Shown here: in pieces, positions 1-7,416 of the stretch
Numbering within the stretch: position 1 is the first letter of the stretch
How the letters are laid out: each line of letters begins with the position of its first letter
Source of the DNA: CADEED01 sp036677145
Lineage (GTDB): Bacteria; Pseudomonadota; Gammaproteobacteria; Steroidobacterales; Steroidobacteraceae
Length of the DNA stretch: 64,000 bases
Assembly (NCBI GenBank): GCA_036677145.1
Contig: JAKFFF010000101.1
Location: forward strand, 237,701-301,700
Direction of reading: 5' to 3'
Notes under the pieces: generated by a model
The model's database searches: none
Seen by the model: the letters and a program-made list of their open reading frames with translations, nothing else
Told to the model about the DNA's origin: nothing
Translations under genes and position numbers: made by a program

Positions 1-2
1 TC

Positions 3-1643
3 GAGGCGTCCGGCGTGGTGCTGCACGCCGCCGCCGCGGCCTCGAAGGCGCAGGCCGAGATCGCGACCTTCGGCACCGTCGACCTGATCGCGGTGGTGCT
101 GCTGATCGTGCTCGTGTTCCGCATGGTGCGGCCGCTGGTGTTCACGCTGGTCACGCTCGGCATCGCGACCACCGCGGCGATCGCCGCCTGCCAGTTCGTG
201 TTCGGCAACGTACACATACTCACGCTGACGTTCGGCACCAGCCTCATCGGCGTTTCGGTCGACTACTCGTTGCATTACTGGGTGAATCGCATGCGCGATG
301 GCGCGGCGGCGCCTCACAACATCATCCCCGCGCTCATCCTCGGCTGCACGACCACGGTGGTCGGATATCTCACCTTGTTCGTCGCGCCGATTCCGGGCCT
401 GCGGCAGATCGCGTTGTTCTCGGCGGTCGGCCTCGCGGTTGCGTGTGCGTGCGTGATTCTTCTTTATCCAGGACTCGACCGGGCAGTCATGCACCGCGCC
501 GTGCCCCAGTGGATCGGGCGTTTCGCCGCCGCGCGCGTCGAGGATCTGCTGCCGCGCGCCGCGTGGTGGGTCGTGGTGCCGCTCGCGCTCGGGGTATGCG
601 TGTGGGGATTCACCCGGCTGCGGACTCTCGATGACGTGCGCGCGCTGCAACGCCCGCCGGCCGAACTCGTGGCCTCCGAGAAACGTCTGCGCGGTTTGTT
701 AGGCGTGGGATTCGACACGCGTTTCGTCCTGGTGACGGGCTCCACGCCCGAGCTCGTCTTGCGACGTCTCGAGGCGCTGTCACCGGTACTGGCTCGGCTG
801 CAGGCGGAAGGAAAAATACACGGCGCGTTGAGCCCGAGCCCCAGCCTGGCCTCGCTCGAACGCCAGCGCGCCGACCGGGAATTGCTCGCCGGCGCCGTGT
901 ACGGCGCCGACGGAGCGCTCGGGCATGTGATGCAGCGGCTCGGATTCGAGCAGGACGCGATCGATGCGCGGCGCGCGGAATTCGCGGCGGGTGAAGCGCG
1001 GCAGCTCACGCCGGAAGCCTGGCTCGAAAGCCCGCTCTCGGCGCCCGTGCGCCACCTGTGGCTCGGCGCGCTCGGCGAGGATCACGCCGCGGTCGTGCTG
1101 CTCGACGGCAACACGGCTCCCGCGCAGGTGCGCGCCGCGGTCGAAACATTGCCCGGCGTGCGTTTCGTCGACCAGGTGGCGGACATCTCGAACGTGCTCG
1201 GCGAATACCGGCACGTCGCCAGCTGGGTGATTCTCGCCGTGATCGCCGTGATGCTGGTCTGCCTGCTCGGCTTCTATCGCAGCGCCGCCGCCGTGCGAAC
1301 GGCGCTGCCGGCGGCGGCCGGCATCGCGATCACGCTCGCCACGCTCGGATTGCTGAATGAACCCATCAATCTATTCCACGTGTTGTCGCTGCTGCTGGTG
1401 CTCGGCCTCGGCGTCGACTATGCGATCATCCTGCGCGAAGGTCGCAGCCACCAGGCGGTGCTCGCCGTGTTCCTGTCGATGACTACCACGTTGATATCAT
1501 TCGGCTTGCTGGGATTTTCATCGGTACCTTTCGTGCGTTCCATCGGCATCACTGTGGCGCTTGGGGTCGCATTCACATTCCTGATCGCAATCGCATCGAA
1601 GCCACGCGCGCCGCATGCCGTGGCCGCAGGTGTGCCCGGGTGA
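3..1643 (+). CDS. MMPL/RND-type exporter, C-terminal part (cut by window start)
   Basis: The reading frame is open from the first bases, so the 5' end is missing; about 547 codons remain. Two membrane blocks of several helices each (about residues 25-170 and 400-535 of the visible part) flank a soluble periplasmic domain, the usual half-repeat layout of MMPL/RND permeases. The motif SVDYSLHYW is typical of MMPL proteins, and a second copy (GVDYAIILRE) sits in the second block. The downstream genes (DUF3261 lipoprotein, hotdog dehydratase, ketoreductase, ketosynthase) match the end of aryl-polyene clusters, where such a protein is thought to move the polyene lipid to the outer membrane. The stop overlaps the next start (GTGA). 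Family call is solid; the polyene substrate is inferred from context. Confidence 0.85.
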   Translation, partial: EASGVVLHAAAAASKAQAEIATFGTVDLIAVVLLIVLVFRMVRPLVFTLVTLGIATTAAIAACQFVFGNVHILTLTFGTSLIGVSVDYSLHYWVNRMRDGAAAPHNIIPALILGCTTTVVGYLTLFVAPIPGLRQIALFSAVGLAVACACVILLYPGLDRAVMHRAVPQWIGRFAAARVEDLLPRAAWWVVVPLALGVCVWGFTRLRTLDDVRALQRPPAELVASEKRLRGLLGVGFDTRFVLVTGSTPELVLRRLEALSPVLARLQAEGKIHGALSPSPSLASLERQRADRELLAGAVYGADGALGHVMQRLGFEQDAIDARRAEFAAGEARQLTPEAWLESPLSAPVRHLWLGALGEDHAAVVLLDGNTAPAQVRAAVETLPGVRFVDQVADISNVLGEYRHVASWVILAVIAVMLVCLLGFYRSAAAVRTALPAAAGIAITLATLGLLNEPINLFHVLSLLLVLGLGVDYAIILREGRSHQAVLAVFLSMTTTLISFGLLGFSSVPFVRSIGITVALGVAFTFLIAIASKPRAPHAVAAGVPG

Positions 1644-2215
1644 GCCGCCTGCCGGTTGCGCGGCGCGTACTGCTGCTCTCGCTGCTGCCCTCGCTGCTGC
1701 TTGGGGCCTGCGCGCACACGCCGCGCGCCGATGTGTCCGCGCTGCCGCGCGCGCTCGCGCCGGTTGCCGCGGTCTCGCCGCGCAGCGCCTCGCAGGTGAT
1801 CCACGCGGCCTACGGCGATCGCGCGATCACGTTGCGCACCGCGCTGCAGGTCGACAACGCGGTCATCAAACTAGTCGGCGTGACCGCGACCGGCCAGCGC
1901 CTGTTCACGGCGGCTTATGACGGGCAGTCGGTCAGCGCGGAGCGCGGTGTATTCGTGCCGGCCGACATCGAGCCGGAACGAGTGCTCGCGGACATGCAGC
2001 TCGCGCTGTGGCCGCTGCCGGCGCTGCGTGAGGCGCTCGGCGGCGCGTATGAAGTCAGCGAACCGTTCGCGGGCGTGCGGCGGCTGAAACGCTCGGGCCG
2101 GCTGGTAGCCGAAGTCCACTACGCCTCGGATGATCCCTGGGCCGGGCGGCTGTGGCTCGTGAGCTTCGAACACGGCTATTCACTCACCGTCGACACGGTC
2201 CTCGAGACTAACTAG
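1640..2215 (+). CDS. DUF3261-type outer-membrane lipoprotein of the aryl-polyene cluster
   Basis: A 191-residue protein with a GTG start overlapping the exporter stop. A basic N-terminus is followed by a hydrophobic stretch ending in LLLGACAH, a clear lipobox with Cys at about residue 23. The rest is a compact soluble domain with alternating hydrophobic segments (GVTATGQRLFTAAYDG near residue 75, WAGRLWLVSFEHGYSLTV near the end), resembling the DUF3261 proteins found beside MMPL exporters in aryl-polyene and xanthomonadin clusters. It probably serves as a periplasmic or outer-membrane lipid carrier or anchor; no activity has been read from the sequence. The next gene starts at the base after its stop. 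Confidence 0.7.
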   Translation: MSRLPVARRVLLLSLLPSLLLGACAHTPRADVSALPRALAPVAAVSPRSASQVIHAAYGDRAITLRTALQVDNAVIKLVGVTATGQRLFTAAYDGQSVSAERGVFVPADIEPERVLADMQLALWPLPALREALGGAYEVSEPFAGVRRLKRSGRLVAEVHYASDDPWAGRLWLVSFEHGYSLTVDTVLETN

Positions 2216-2683
2216 ATGCTGCGGCTGGGAATCAGTTACCGCGTCGCAGACCTGGTGCCGCACCGCGCCAGCATGTCGCTGCTCGAAACCATCGACGAAT
2301 ACGGCGCGGATTGGCTGCGTGCCGGTCTCACGGTCCGCCGCGACAGCACCTTCGCCGACGAACACGGCATGCCGGGCTGGGTGGGCATCGAATACATGGC
2401 GCAGGCGGCCGCGGCGTTCGGCGCCATCGAGCAGGTGCAGCGCGGTGAAACGCCTTCCATCGGGCTGCTGATCGGCTCGCGGTACTATCGCTGCATGGAA
2501 GAGTTGATCCCCTTCGGCACGCGGCTCACGGTGCTCGCGAAGATCGCATTGCGCGACGACGAGGACTTCGCCGCCTACGAATGCTCGCTGCATGCGGGCG
2601 AGCGCCAGATCGCGGACTGCACGCTCAAGGCGTACCGGCCGCGTGATCTCGCCGCGCTTTTGCCGGGCGGCGCCCATGGTTGA
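2216..2683 (+). CDS. Hotdog-fold 3-hydroxyacyl-ACP dehydratase (ApeP-like)
   Basis: A 155-residue single-domain protein. VPHRASMSLLETI at the N-terminus and GWVGIEYMAQAAAAFGA around residue 60 match FabA/FabZ-like hotdog dehydratases, the second motif being the central helix. In aryl-polyene pathways a dedicated dehydratase removes water from the 3-hydroxyacyl-ACP on each elongation round to leave the conjugated double bonds. It begins right after the lipoprotein stop and its end overlaps the reductase start by 8 bases, so translation is probably coupled. A housekeeping FabA/FabZ role is unlikely because the neighbours are polyene-type. Confidence 0.8.
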   Translation: MLRLGISYRVADLVPHRASMSLLETIDEYGADWLRAGLTVRRDSTFADEHGMPGWVGIEYMAQAAAAFGAIEQVQRGETPSIGLLIGSRYYRCMEELIPFGTRLTVLAKIALRDDEDFAAYECSLHAGERQIADCTLKAYRPRDLAALLPGGAHG

Positions 2684-3401
2684 TACGGTCCTGGTCACAG
2701 GCTCGAGCCGTGGCATCGGCCGCGCGATCGCGCTGCGCCTGGCGCGCGCGGGTTTCGCGCTGGTGCTGCACGGCCGCGCGCCGTCGCCGGCGCTCGAGGA
2801 AGCGCTGGCGGAATGTGTCCGCGCGGGCGCTCCGTCCCGGGCTATCCACTTCGACGTCTCCGACCGCGATGCCGCCGCGGCCGCGCTCGGCGCCGACATC
2901 ACTGCGAATGGGCCCTACTACGGAGTCGTCTGTAACGCCGGCATCACGCGCGACAACGCGTTCCCGGCGCTGAGCGGCGAGGACTGGGACCAGGTTCTCA
3001 GCACGAATCTCACCGGGTTTTATAACGTGGTGCAGCCCTTGATCATGCCCATGATCCGCAGGCGGCAGCCCGGCCGCATCGTCACCTTGTCGTCGGTGTC
3101 GGGAGTCACCGGCAACCGCGGGCAGGTGAATTACAGCGCCGCCAAGGCGGGTATCATCGGGGCAACCAAAGCGCTCGCCGTCGAACTCGCGAGCCGCCAG
3201 ATCACCGTCAACTGTGTCGCCCCCGGATTGATTCGTACCGACATGACCGCCACCGCGCCCATCGAAGAAGCGCTCAAATTCATCCCCGCCGGACGCGTCG
3301 GCGAGCCCGAGGAAGTGGCTGGCATCGTCGCGTTCCTGATGTCTCGCGAGGCGGACTACATCACGCGTCAGGTCATCGGTGTTAATGGCGGTCTGGCATG
3401 A
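2676..3401 (+). CDS. FabG-like 3-oxoacyl-ACP reductase (ApeQ-like)
   Basis: A 241-residue short-chain dehydrogenase. It shows the NADP-binding TGSSRGIGRA near residue 8, CNAGITRDNA around residue 90, the catalytic Ser in LSSVSGVTG and the Tyr-x3-Lys in NYSAAKAG, and ends with the FabG-typical GVNGGLA. It should reduce 3-oxoacyl-ACP to 3-hydroxyacyl-ACP, the step between the ketosynthase and dehydratase encoded on either side. I chose the ATG at 2676 because it puts the Rossmann motif at the usual distance and overlaps the previous gene by 8 bases; an in-frame extension upstream is antisense-like and Arg-rich. Confidence 0.88.
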   Translation: MVDTVLVTGSSRGIGRAIALRLARAGFALVLHGRAPSPALEEALAECVRAGAPSRAIHFDVSDRDAAAAALGADITANGPYYGVVCNAGITRDNAFPALSGEDWDQVLSTNLTGFYNVVQPLIMPMIRRRQPGRIVTLSSVSGVTGNRGQVNYSAAKAGIIGATKALAVELASRQITVNCVAPGLIRTDMTATAPIEEALKFIPAGRVGEPEEVAGIVAFLMSREADYITRQVIGVNGGLA

Positions 3402-4633
3402 GCGGCCCGAGAAGAGTGGTCGTGACCGGCATGGCGGGCATCACCTCGCTCGGCCAGAGCTGGGAAGAGATCGAGCGCAACCTGCGCGCCGGCGCCAGCG
3501 GCGTGCAGCGCATGCCCGACTGGGAACGTTACAGCGATCTGCTCACGCGCCTGGGCGCGCCGGTCCTGAACTTCACGCTGCCCCCGCATTTCACGCGCAA
3601 GACAATTCGCACGATGGGCCGCATCGCTCAGATGGCCGTGCGCGCCACGGAAGTCGCGTTCGAAGACGCCGGGCTCAAGGACGATCCGCTGCTGAAGACC
3701 GGTCGCGTGGGTGTCGCCTACGGCTCGAGCACCGGCAGCACCGATGCCATCCGCGACTTCGGCAACATGCTGACCACCGGCGAGTCAGGCAACATCAACG
3801 CGACTACCTACATCCGCATGATGGGCCACACGGCCGCCGTGAACATCGGCGTGTACTTCGGCCTGCAGGGCCGGGTGATTCCCACCTCGAGCGCCTGCAC
3901 CTCGGGTAGTCAGGGCATCGGGTACGCCTACGAGGCGATCCGTTTCGGCCTGCAGGATGCGATGGTCGCGGGCGGCGGCGAGGAGCTGTGCGTTTCCGAG
4001 GCCGCGGTGTTCGACACCCTGTACGCGACTTCGACGCGCAACGACGCGCCGAAGACGACGCCAGCGCCCTTCGACAAATCGCGCGACGGCCTGGTGATCG
4101 GCGAGGGGGCCTGCTCGCTGATTCTCGAGGAGCGCGAACACGCGCTGGCGCGCGGCGCGCACATCTACGCGGAGATCGTCGGCTTCGCCTCGAACTCCGA
4201 CGGCGACCACGTGACACATCCGAACTCCGTGACCATGGAACGTGTCATGCGGATGTCCCTGGAGTCGGCCGGCGTGCCGGCGACCGAGGTCAGGTACGTC
4301 AATGCTCATGGCACCGCGACGGAACATGGCGACATCGCGGAATCCCAGGCTACCTACCGCATCTTTGGCCAGTCCGCTCCGGTGAGCTCGCTCAAGGGTC
4401 ACTTCGGTCATACGCTCGGCGCTTGCGGCGCGCTGGAGAGTTGGGCGACGATTCAGATGATGCACAACGGCTGGTTCGCTCCGACGCGCAACCTCAAGAC
4501 GGTCGATGAGCGCTGCGGCGATCTCGACTACATCCAGGGTGAAGGGCGCAAGCTCGACATCAGCCTTGCCATGAACAACAACTTCGCATTCGGCGGGATC
4601 AATACGTCGTTGATCTTCGCCCGGACCTCATGA
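3398..4633 (+). CDS. Beta-ketoacyl-ACP synthase, FabF-like (ApeR-like)
   Basis: A 411-residue condensing enzyme with the complete Cys-His-His triad: Cys167 in SSACTSGSQ, His in VNAHGTATEHGD and His in KGHFGHTLGACG. It starts 4 bases before the reductase stop. The activity is decarboxylative condensation of malonyl-ACP onto the growing acyl chain. As the last ketosynthase of a polyene set (dehydratase, reductase, synthase in a row) it is likely one of the aryl-polyene chain builders rather than the housekeeping FabF. All active-site residues are present, so it is not a chain-length-factor-type inactive partner. Confidence 0.88.
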   Translation: MSGPRRVVVTGMAGITSLGQSWEEIERNLRAGASGVQRMPDWERYSDLLTRLGAPVLNFTLPPHFTRKTIRTMGRIAQMAVRATEVAFEDAGLKDDPLLKTGRVGVAYGSSTGSTDAIRDFGNMLTTGESGNINATTYIRMMGHTAAVNIGVYFGLQGRVIPTSSACTSGSQGIGYAYEAIRFGLQDAMVAGGGEELCVSEAAVFDTLYATSTRNDAPKTTPAPFDKSRDGLVIGEGACSLILEEREHALARGAHIYAEIVGFASNSDGDHVTHPNSVTMERVMRMSLESAGVPATEVRYVNAHGTATEHGDIAESQATYRIFGQSAPVSSLKGHFGHTLGACGALESWATIQMMHNGWFAPTRNLKTVDERCGDLDYIQGEGRKLDISLAMNNNFAFGGINTSLIFARTS

Positions 4634-4644
4634 GGAGACTCGCA

Positions 4645-5112
4645 GTGACCAAGAACAAGATCGCTCACAAACTTTCGGCGCTGGCCACGGGATTGGCCGC
4701 GGCGGCCGTGTTGCTGACGGCGCCCATCGCCGACGCGCGCGAAACGCGCCACAAGTTTCCGGTCGAATCGGCGCTGGCCAAGGCGCAGGCGTCCGGGCAA
4801 CTCGCCCCCGGCATCAAGTTGTTCTGGGGTACCCAGAAACACGCGAAACCGACCGCGCAGCTCGGACTGGCGCGCACCAACAAGAAGACCAACTTCTTCA
4901 ACAAGTCGGACCAGGAAGCCTGCGACTGGGCCTTTCTCTCGTCGATGATCGCACTCACGCAGTACGCGCAGCGGCTGGGCGGCAATGCCATCGTCAACAT
5001 CCGCAGCAACTACAAGAGCGTCGAGTTCTCGAGCGAGACCGAATACGAATGCGGTGCCGGCAATGTCACCGGCGGCACGGCGTTCATCGGCGACGTGGTG
5101 AAGCTGCCGTAA
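4645..5112 (+). CDS. Small exported protein, 'excinuclease ATPase subunit'-type annotation
   Basis: About 155 residues with a signal peptide (hydrophobic stretch ending TAPIADA, then ETRHKFPVE). The mature part has NKKTNFFNKSDQEACDWAF and ETEYECGAG, with two Cys that could pair in the periplasm. Proteins of this shape in Xanthomonas-like genomes are often labelled 'excinuclease ATPase subunit', a name with no support here: there is no Walker motif. The GTG at 4645 has AGGAG seven bases upstream; an ATG at 4630 overlapping the ketosynthase stop is the alternative. It is the last gene before a strong terminator, so it probably belongs to the pigment operon. Function unknown. Confidence 0.72.
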   Translation: MTKNKIAHKLSALATGLAAAAVLLTAPIADARETRHKFPVESALAKAQASGQLAPGIKLFWGTQKHAKPTAQLGLARTNKKTNFFNKSDQEACDWAFLSSMIALTQYAQRLGGNAIVNIRSNYKSVEFSSETEYECGAGNVTGGTAFIGDVVKLP

Positions 5113-5135
5113 GTTCTTTCCGATTCGCGGTAACG

Positions 5136-5163
5136 AAAAAGCCGCCCTTTCGGGCGGCTTTTT
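5136..5163 (+). terminator. Rho-independent terminator after the polyene operon
   Basis: A 7-bp perfect GC stem (GCCGCCC / GGGCGGC) with a short loop, preceded by AAAAA and followed by TTTTT, starts 24 bases after the last stop codon. The A/T flanks make it usable in both directions. Confidence 0.9.
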
Positions 5164-5511
5164 CATTGGCGGGAAACCAGTCCCTCCTGCAAGAGAGTCT
5201 TGCTGCCGGTACGGTCCTGCACGGCGCCGCGGGCGACAGCTTTTTTTGGTTTCAATTTCCATTGATGCGGCCAGCGCGTTGCCCGCACACATCCATGGCC
5301 AGAGCATAACAACCGCCTCGGGAAAGGGACAGTTGGCGTCGATTTGGACCGCAACCGGTACTGTCGCTTAACGGCAAACCTTGCCCGGGCCGTTCCGGAC
5401 GCGGAACATGCGGCCGCGGGGCAGGCCTTCAGTTTGTTTGTGCCCGCGAAATAATCAGCCCGCGAGCCGGGTCTGCTTCTCGGTTACCAAAAACAACTCC
5501 GGAGGAGTCTC
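5164..5511. other. Non-coding spacer upstream of the bufferin operon
   Basis: About 350 bases without a convincing gene; a short minus-strand open frame here has no recognisable features. The spacer should hold the promoter of the downstream operon, but I see no clear -35/-10 pair. It ends with a strong ribosome-binding site (GGAGGAG, 5501-5507) four bases before the DUF2282 start. Confidence 0.55.
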
Positions 5512-5778
5512 ATGAATCTCAAGACCATCGCCATCGCATCGGCCGTCGGCAGCCTGCTCGCACTGGGTAGCGCCGTTGCTTCCGCGGAAGACGCACCTGC
5601 CAAGGAAAAGTGTCTGGGTGTGGCCGAAGCGGGCAAGAACGACTGCGGCACCGCGTCGCATTCCTGCGCGGGCCAAGCCAAGACCGACAAGGATCCGACC
5701 GAGTGGAAGTACGTGCCGAAAGGCGAGTGCGAAAAGATGGGCGGGAAGGTGCCGGAAGCCAAGAAGCCGGCGGCCTGA
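5512..5778 (+). CDS. Bufferin-type RiPP precursor, DUF2282 family (BufA1-like)
   Basis: An 88-residue protein with a signal peptide (cleavage expected after ASA, residue 25) and a small mature domain with four Cys at positions 34, 45, 52 and 73, in KCLGVAEAGKNDCG, HSCAG and GECEKMGG. This is the DUF2282 pattern. DUF2282 proteins encoded beside DUF692 and DUF2063 genes are precursors of bufferins, exported ribosomal peptides whose Cys are converted to thiooxazole-type groups and which sequester copper. Unlike most RiPP precursors they keep a Sec signal peptide, as here. GGAGGAG lies four bases upstream. Modification and metal are inferred from the family, not visible in the sequence. Confidence 0.88.
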   Translation: MNLKTIAIASAVGSLLALGSAVASAEDAPAKEKCLGVAEAGKNDCGTASHSCAGQAKTDKDPTEWKYVPKGECEKMGGKVPEAKKPAA

Positions 5779-5785
5779 AGCACGG

Positions 5786-6658
5786 ATGACAGGAACGATG
5801 TCACGCCTCGATTCACGAGGTGTGCCGCTGAGGCCGATTCCGGCGCGAGCCGGCATCGGCCTCAGGTCGATTCACCATGATGCGCTGCTCCGCGAGCGTC
5901 CCGCCATCGGCTGGATCGAAGCGCACACCGAGAATTACTTTCACCCCGGTGGCGCCGCGCCGCGCGCCCTGTCGCGCGCGCGGAGCGACTATCCACTCAG
6001 CCTGCACGGCGTCGGCCTGGCGCTCGGTTCCGCCGATGGGCTGAATCGCGACCACCTGGCGAGCGTGCGCGAAGCAGTAGTTCGCTTCGAGCCCGCGCTG
6101 GTTTCCGAGCACGCCTGCTGGGGCCACTCCGGCGGCGAGCATTTCAATGATCTGCTGCCGTTGCCGTACACCGACGAGGCGGTCGAGCTGCTCGCGCGCC
6201 AGGTGGGCGAGGCGCAGGATTTTCTCGGGCGGCAGATCCTCATCGAAAACGTCTCGGCCTATGTTTCGTTCCAGCATTCGCATCTGTCCGAGTGGGAATT
6301 TCTCGCCGCCGTCGCGCAGGAAAGCGACTGCGGCCTGCTGCTCGACGTGAACAACGTGTACGTGAGCTCGCGCAATCTCGGGCTCGACGCACACGCGTTC
6401 ATCGCCGGCCTGCCGCCCGGCGCCGTTCAGGAGATTCACCTGGCCGGTCATGCGGACAACGGCGGCGTGCTCATCGACGACCACGGCTCGCGCGTGTGCG
6501 CGCAGGTCTGGGCGCTGTACGAGATTGCGATCATGCGATTCGGTCCGCTGCCGACGCTGATCGAATGGGACACCAACATCCCCGAACTATCGGTGCTGGC
6601 CGCGGAAGCCGCGCGCGCCGACCGGATCCTGGAGTCGGCCCGTGGCCTCGCTGCGTGA
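5786..6658 (+). CDS. DUF692 multinuclear iron oxidase (BufB/MbnB family)
   Basis: A 290-residue TIM-barrel protein of the DUF692 family, which includes MbnB (methanobactin) and the bufferin and HvfB enzymes. Expected metal-ligand segments are present in order: IEAHTENYF, SLHGVGLALGS, EHACWG, LIENVSAYV, LLDVNNVYV, EIHLAGHAD and LIEWDTNIPE. The enzyme uses a multi-iron centre and oxygen to turn precursor Cys into an oxazolone/thioamide or thiooxazole group. It starts 7 bases after the precursor stop (alternative ATG at 5798) and overlaps the next gene by 17 bases, so precursor, enzyme and partner are co-translated. The substrate is almost certainly the upstream DUF2282 peptide. Confidence 0.92.
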   Translation: MTGTMSRLDSRGVPLRPIPARAGIGLRSIHHDALLRERPAIGWIEAHTENYFHPGGAAPRALSRARSDYPLSLHGVGLALGSADGLNRDHLASVREAVVRFEPALVSEHACWGHSGGEHFNDLLPLPYTDEAVELLARQVGEAQDFLGRQILIENVSAYVSFQHSHLSEWEFLAAVAQESDCGLLLDVNNVYVSSRNLGLDAHAFIAGLPPGAVQEIHLAGHADNGGVLIDDHGSRVCAQVWALYEIAIMRFGPLPTLIEWDTNIPELSVLAAEAARADRILESARGLAA

Positions 6659-7391
6659 ATTGCAGGCGGCCTTCGCGGATGCGCTGCGCGATCCGGCCAG
6701 GACCTGCGCCGTCTCGCCGTCCGGGAATCTGGACATCTACCGGAACAACTCACGCGCTGTGTTCCGTGGCGCCCTCGAGCAGATTTTTCCGGTGGTTCGC
6801 CGGCGCGTTGGCGACGACTTCTTCCGCCAGCTCAGCTTCCACTATCGCGCCGCGTTTCCCTCGCGCAGCGGCGACCTGCATTGGGCCGGGCGCGACTTTC
6901 CCGGTTTCCTCAGCGGGCACCTGCGCGAAACCGAGTACGCGTGGCTCGCGGATCTCGCGCGACTCGAGTGGGCGCGGACCGAAGCCTCCGTCGCGCCGGA
7001 GCTGCCCGCCGTTGGAGTGGAAGTGTTCGCGGGGTTCCAGCCCAGCGAGCTCGAGTACCTCGTGTTCGAACTGCAACCCGGCCTGCGTCTGATCGAATCG
7101 CCGTATCCGGTGTTCTCGGTATGGCAGGCGAATCAATACGATACTGCGCCGCCCGTGGATCAATCGCTCGGAAACGAGTACGGTCTGGTCCGTATTCGGC
7201 AAGATATGGTCGAAGCGCAGACTCTGGCCGCCGATGTATTCGCGTTCATTTCCGCGCTCGCATGCGGCGCGACGCTCGGCCGCGCGATGACGGAGTCCGA
7301 GGTCGAGCCGGAGCTCCTCACCGAAATCCTGGCGTTTGTTTTCGGCGCCGGACTCGTGACGGCGGTGCGTGCGGCACCATCGAATTTATAG
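6642..7391 (+). CDS. DUF2063 partner protein (BufC/HvfC-like)
   Basis: A 249-residue protein with a GTG start inside the end of the DUF692 gene. The N-terminal half shows the DUF2063 pattern: LRELQAAFADAL, YRNNSRAVFRGALEQIFPVV and FLSGHLRETEYAWLADLARLEW. The C-terminal half is a second alpha/beta domain. Such proteins pair with DUF692 oxidases, probably presenting the precursor to the enzyme. No DoxX-like gene, a frequent fourth member of bufferin operons, follows; a TonB receptor ends 26 bases away on the other strand. Confidence 0.88.
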   Translation: MASLRELQAAFADALRDPARTCAVSPSGNLDIYRNNSRAVFRGALEQIFPVVRRRVGDDFFRQLSFHYRAAFPSRSGDLHWAGRDFPGFLSGHLRETEYAWLADLARLEWARTEASVAPELPAVGVEVFAGFQPSELEYLVFELQPGLRLIESPYPVFSVWQANQYDTAPPVDQSLGNEYGLVRIRQDMVEAQTLAADVFAFISALACGATLGRAMTESEVEPELLTEILAFVFGAGLVTAVRAAPSNL

Positions 7392-7416
7392 GTCCGGCGG
7401 CGACACCCGCGCGGAG

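Noticed and set aside
5163..5354. A 63-codon minus-strand frame in the spacer before the bufferin operon
   Set aside because: No ribosome-binding site, no motif, and it begins beside a terminator.
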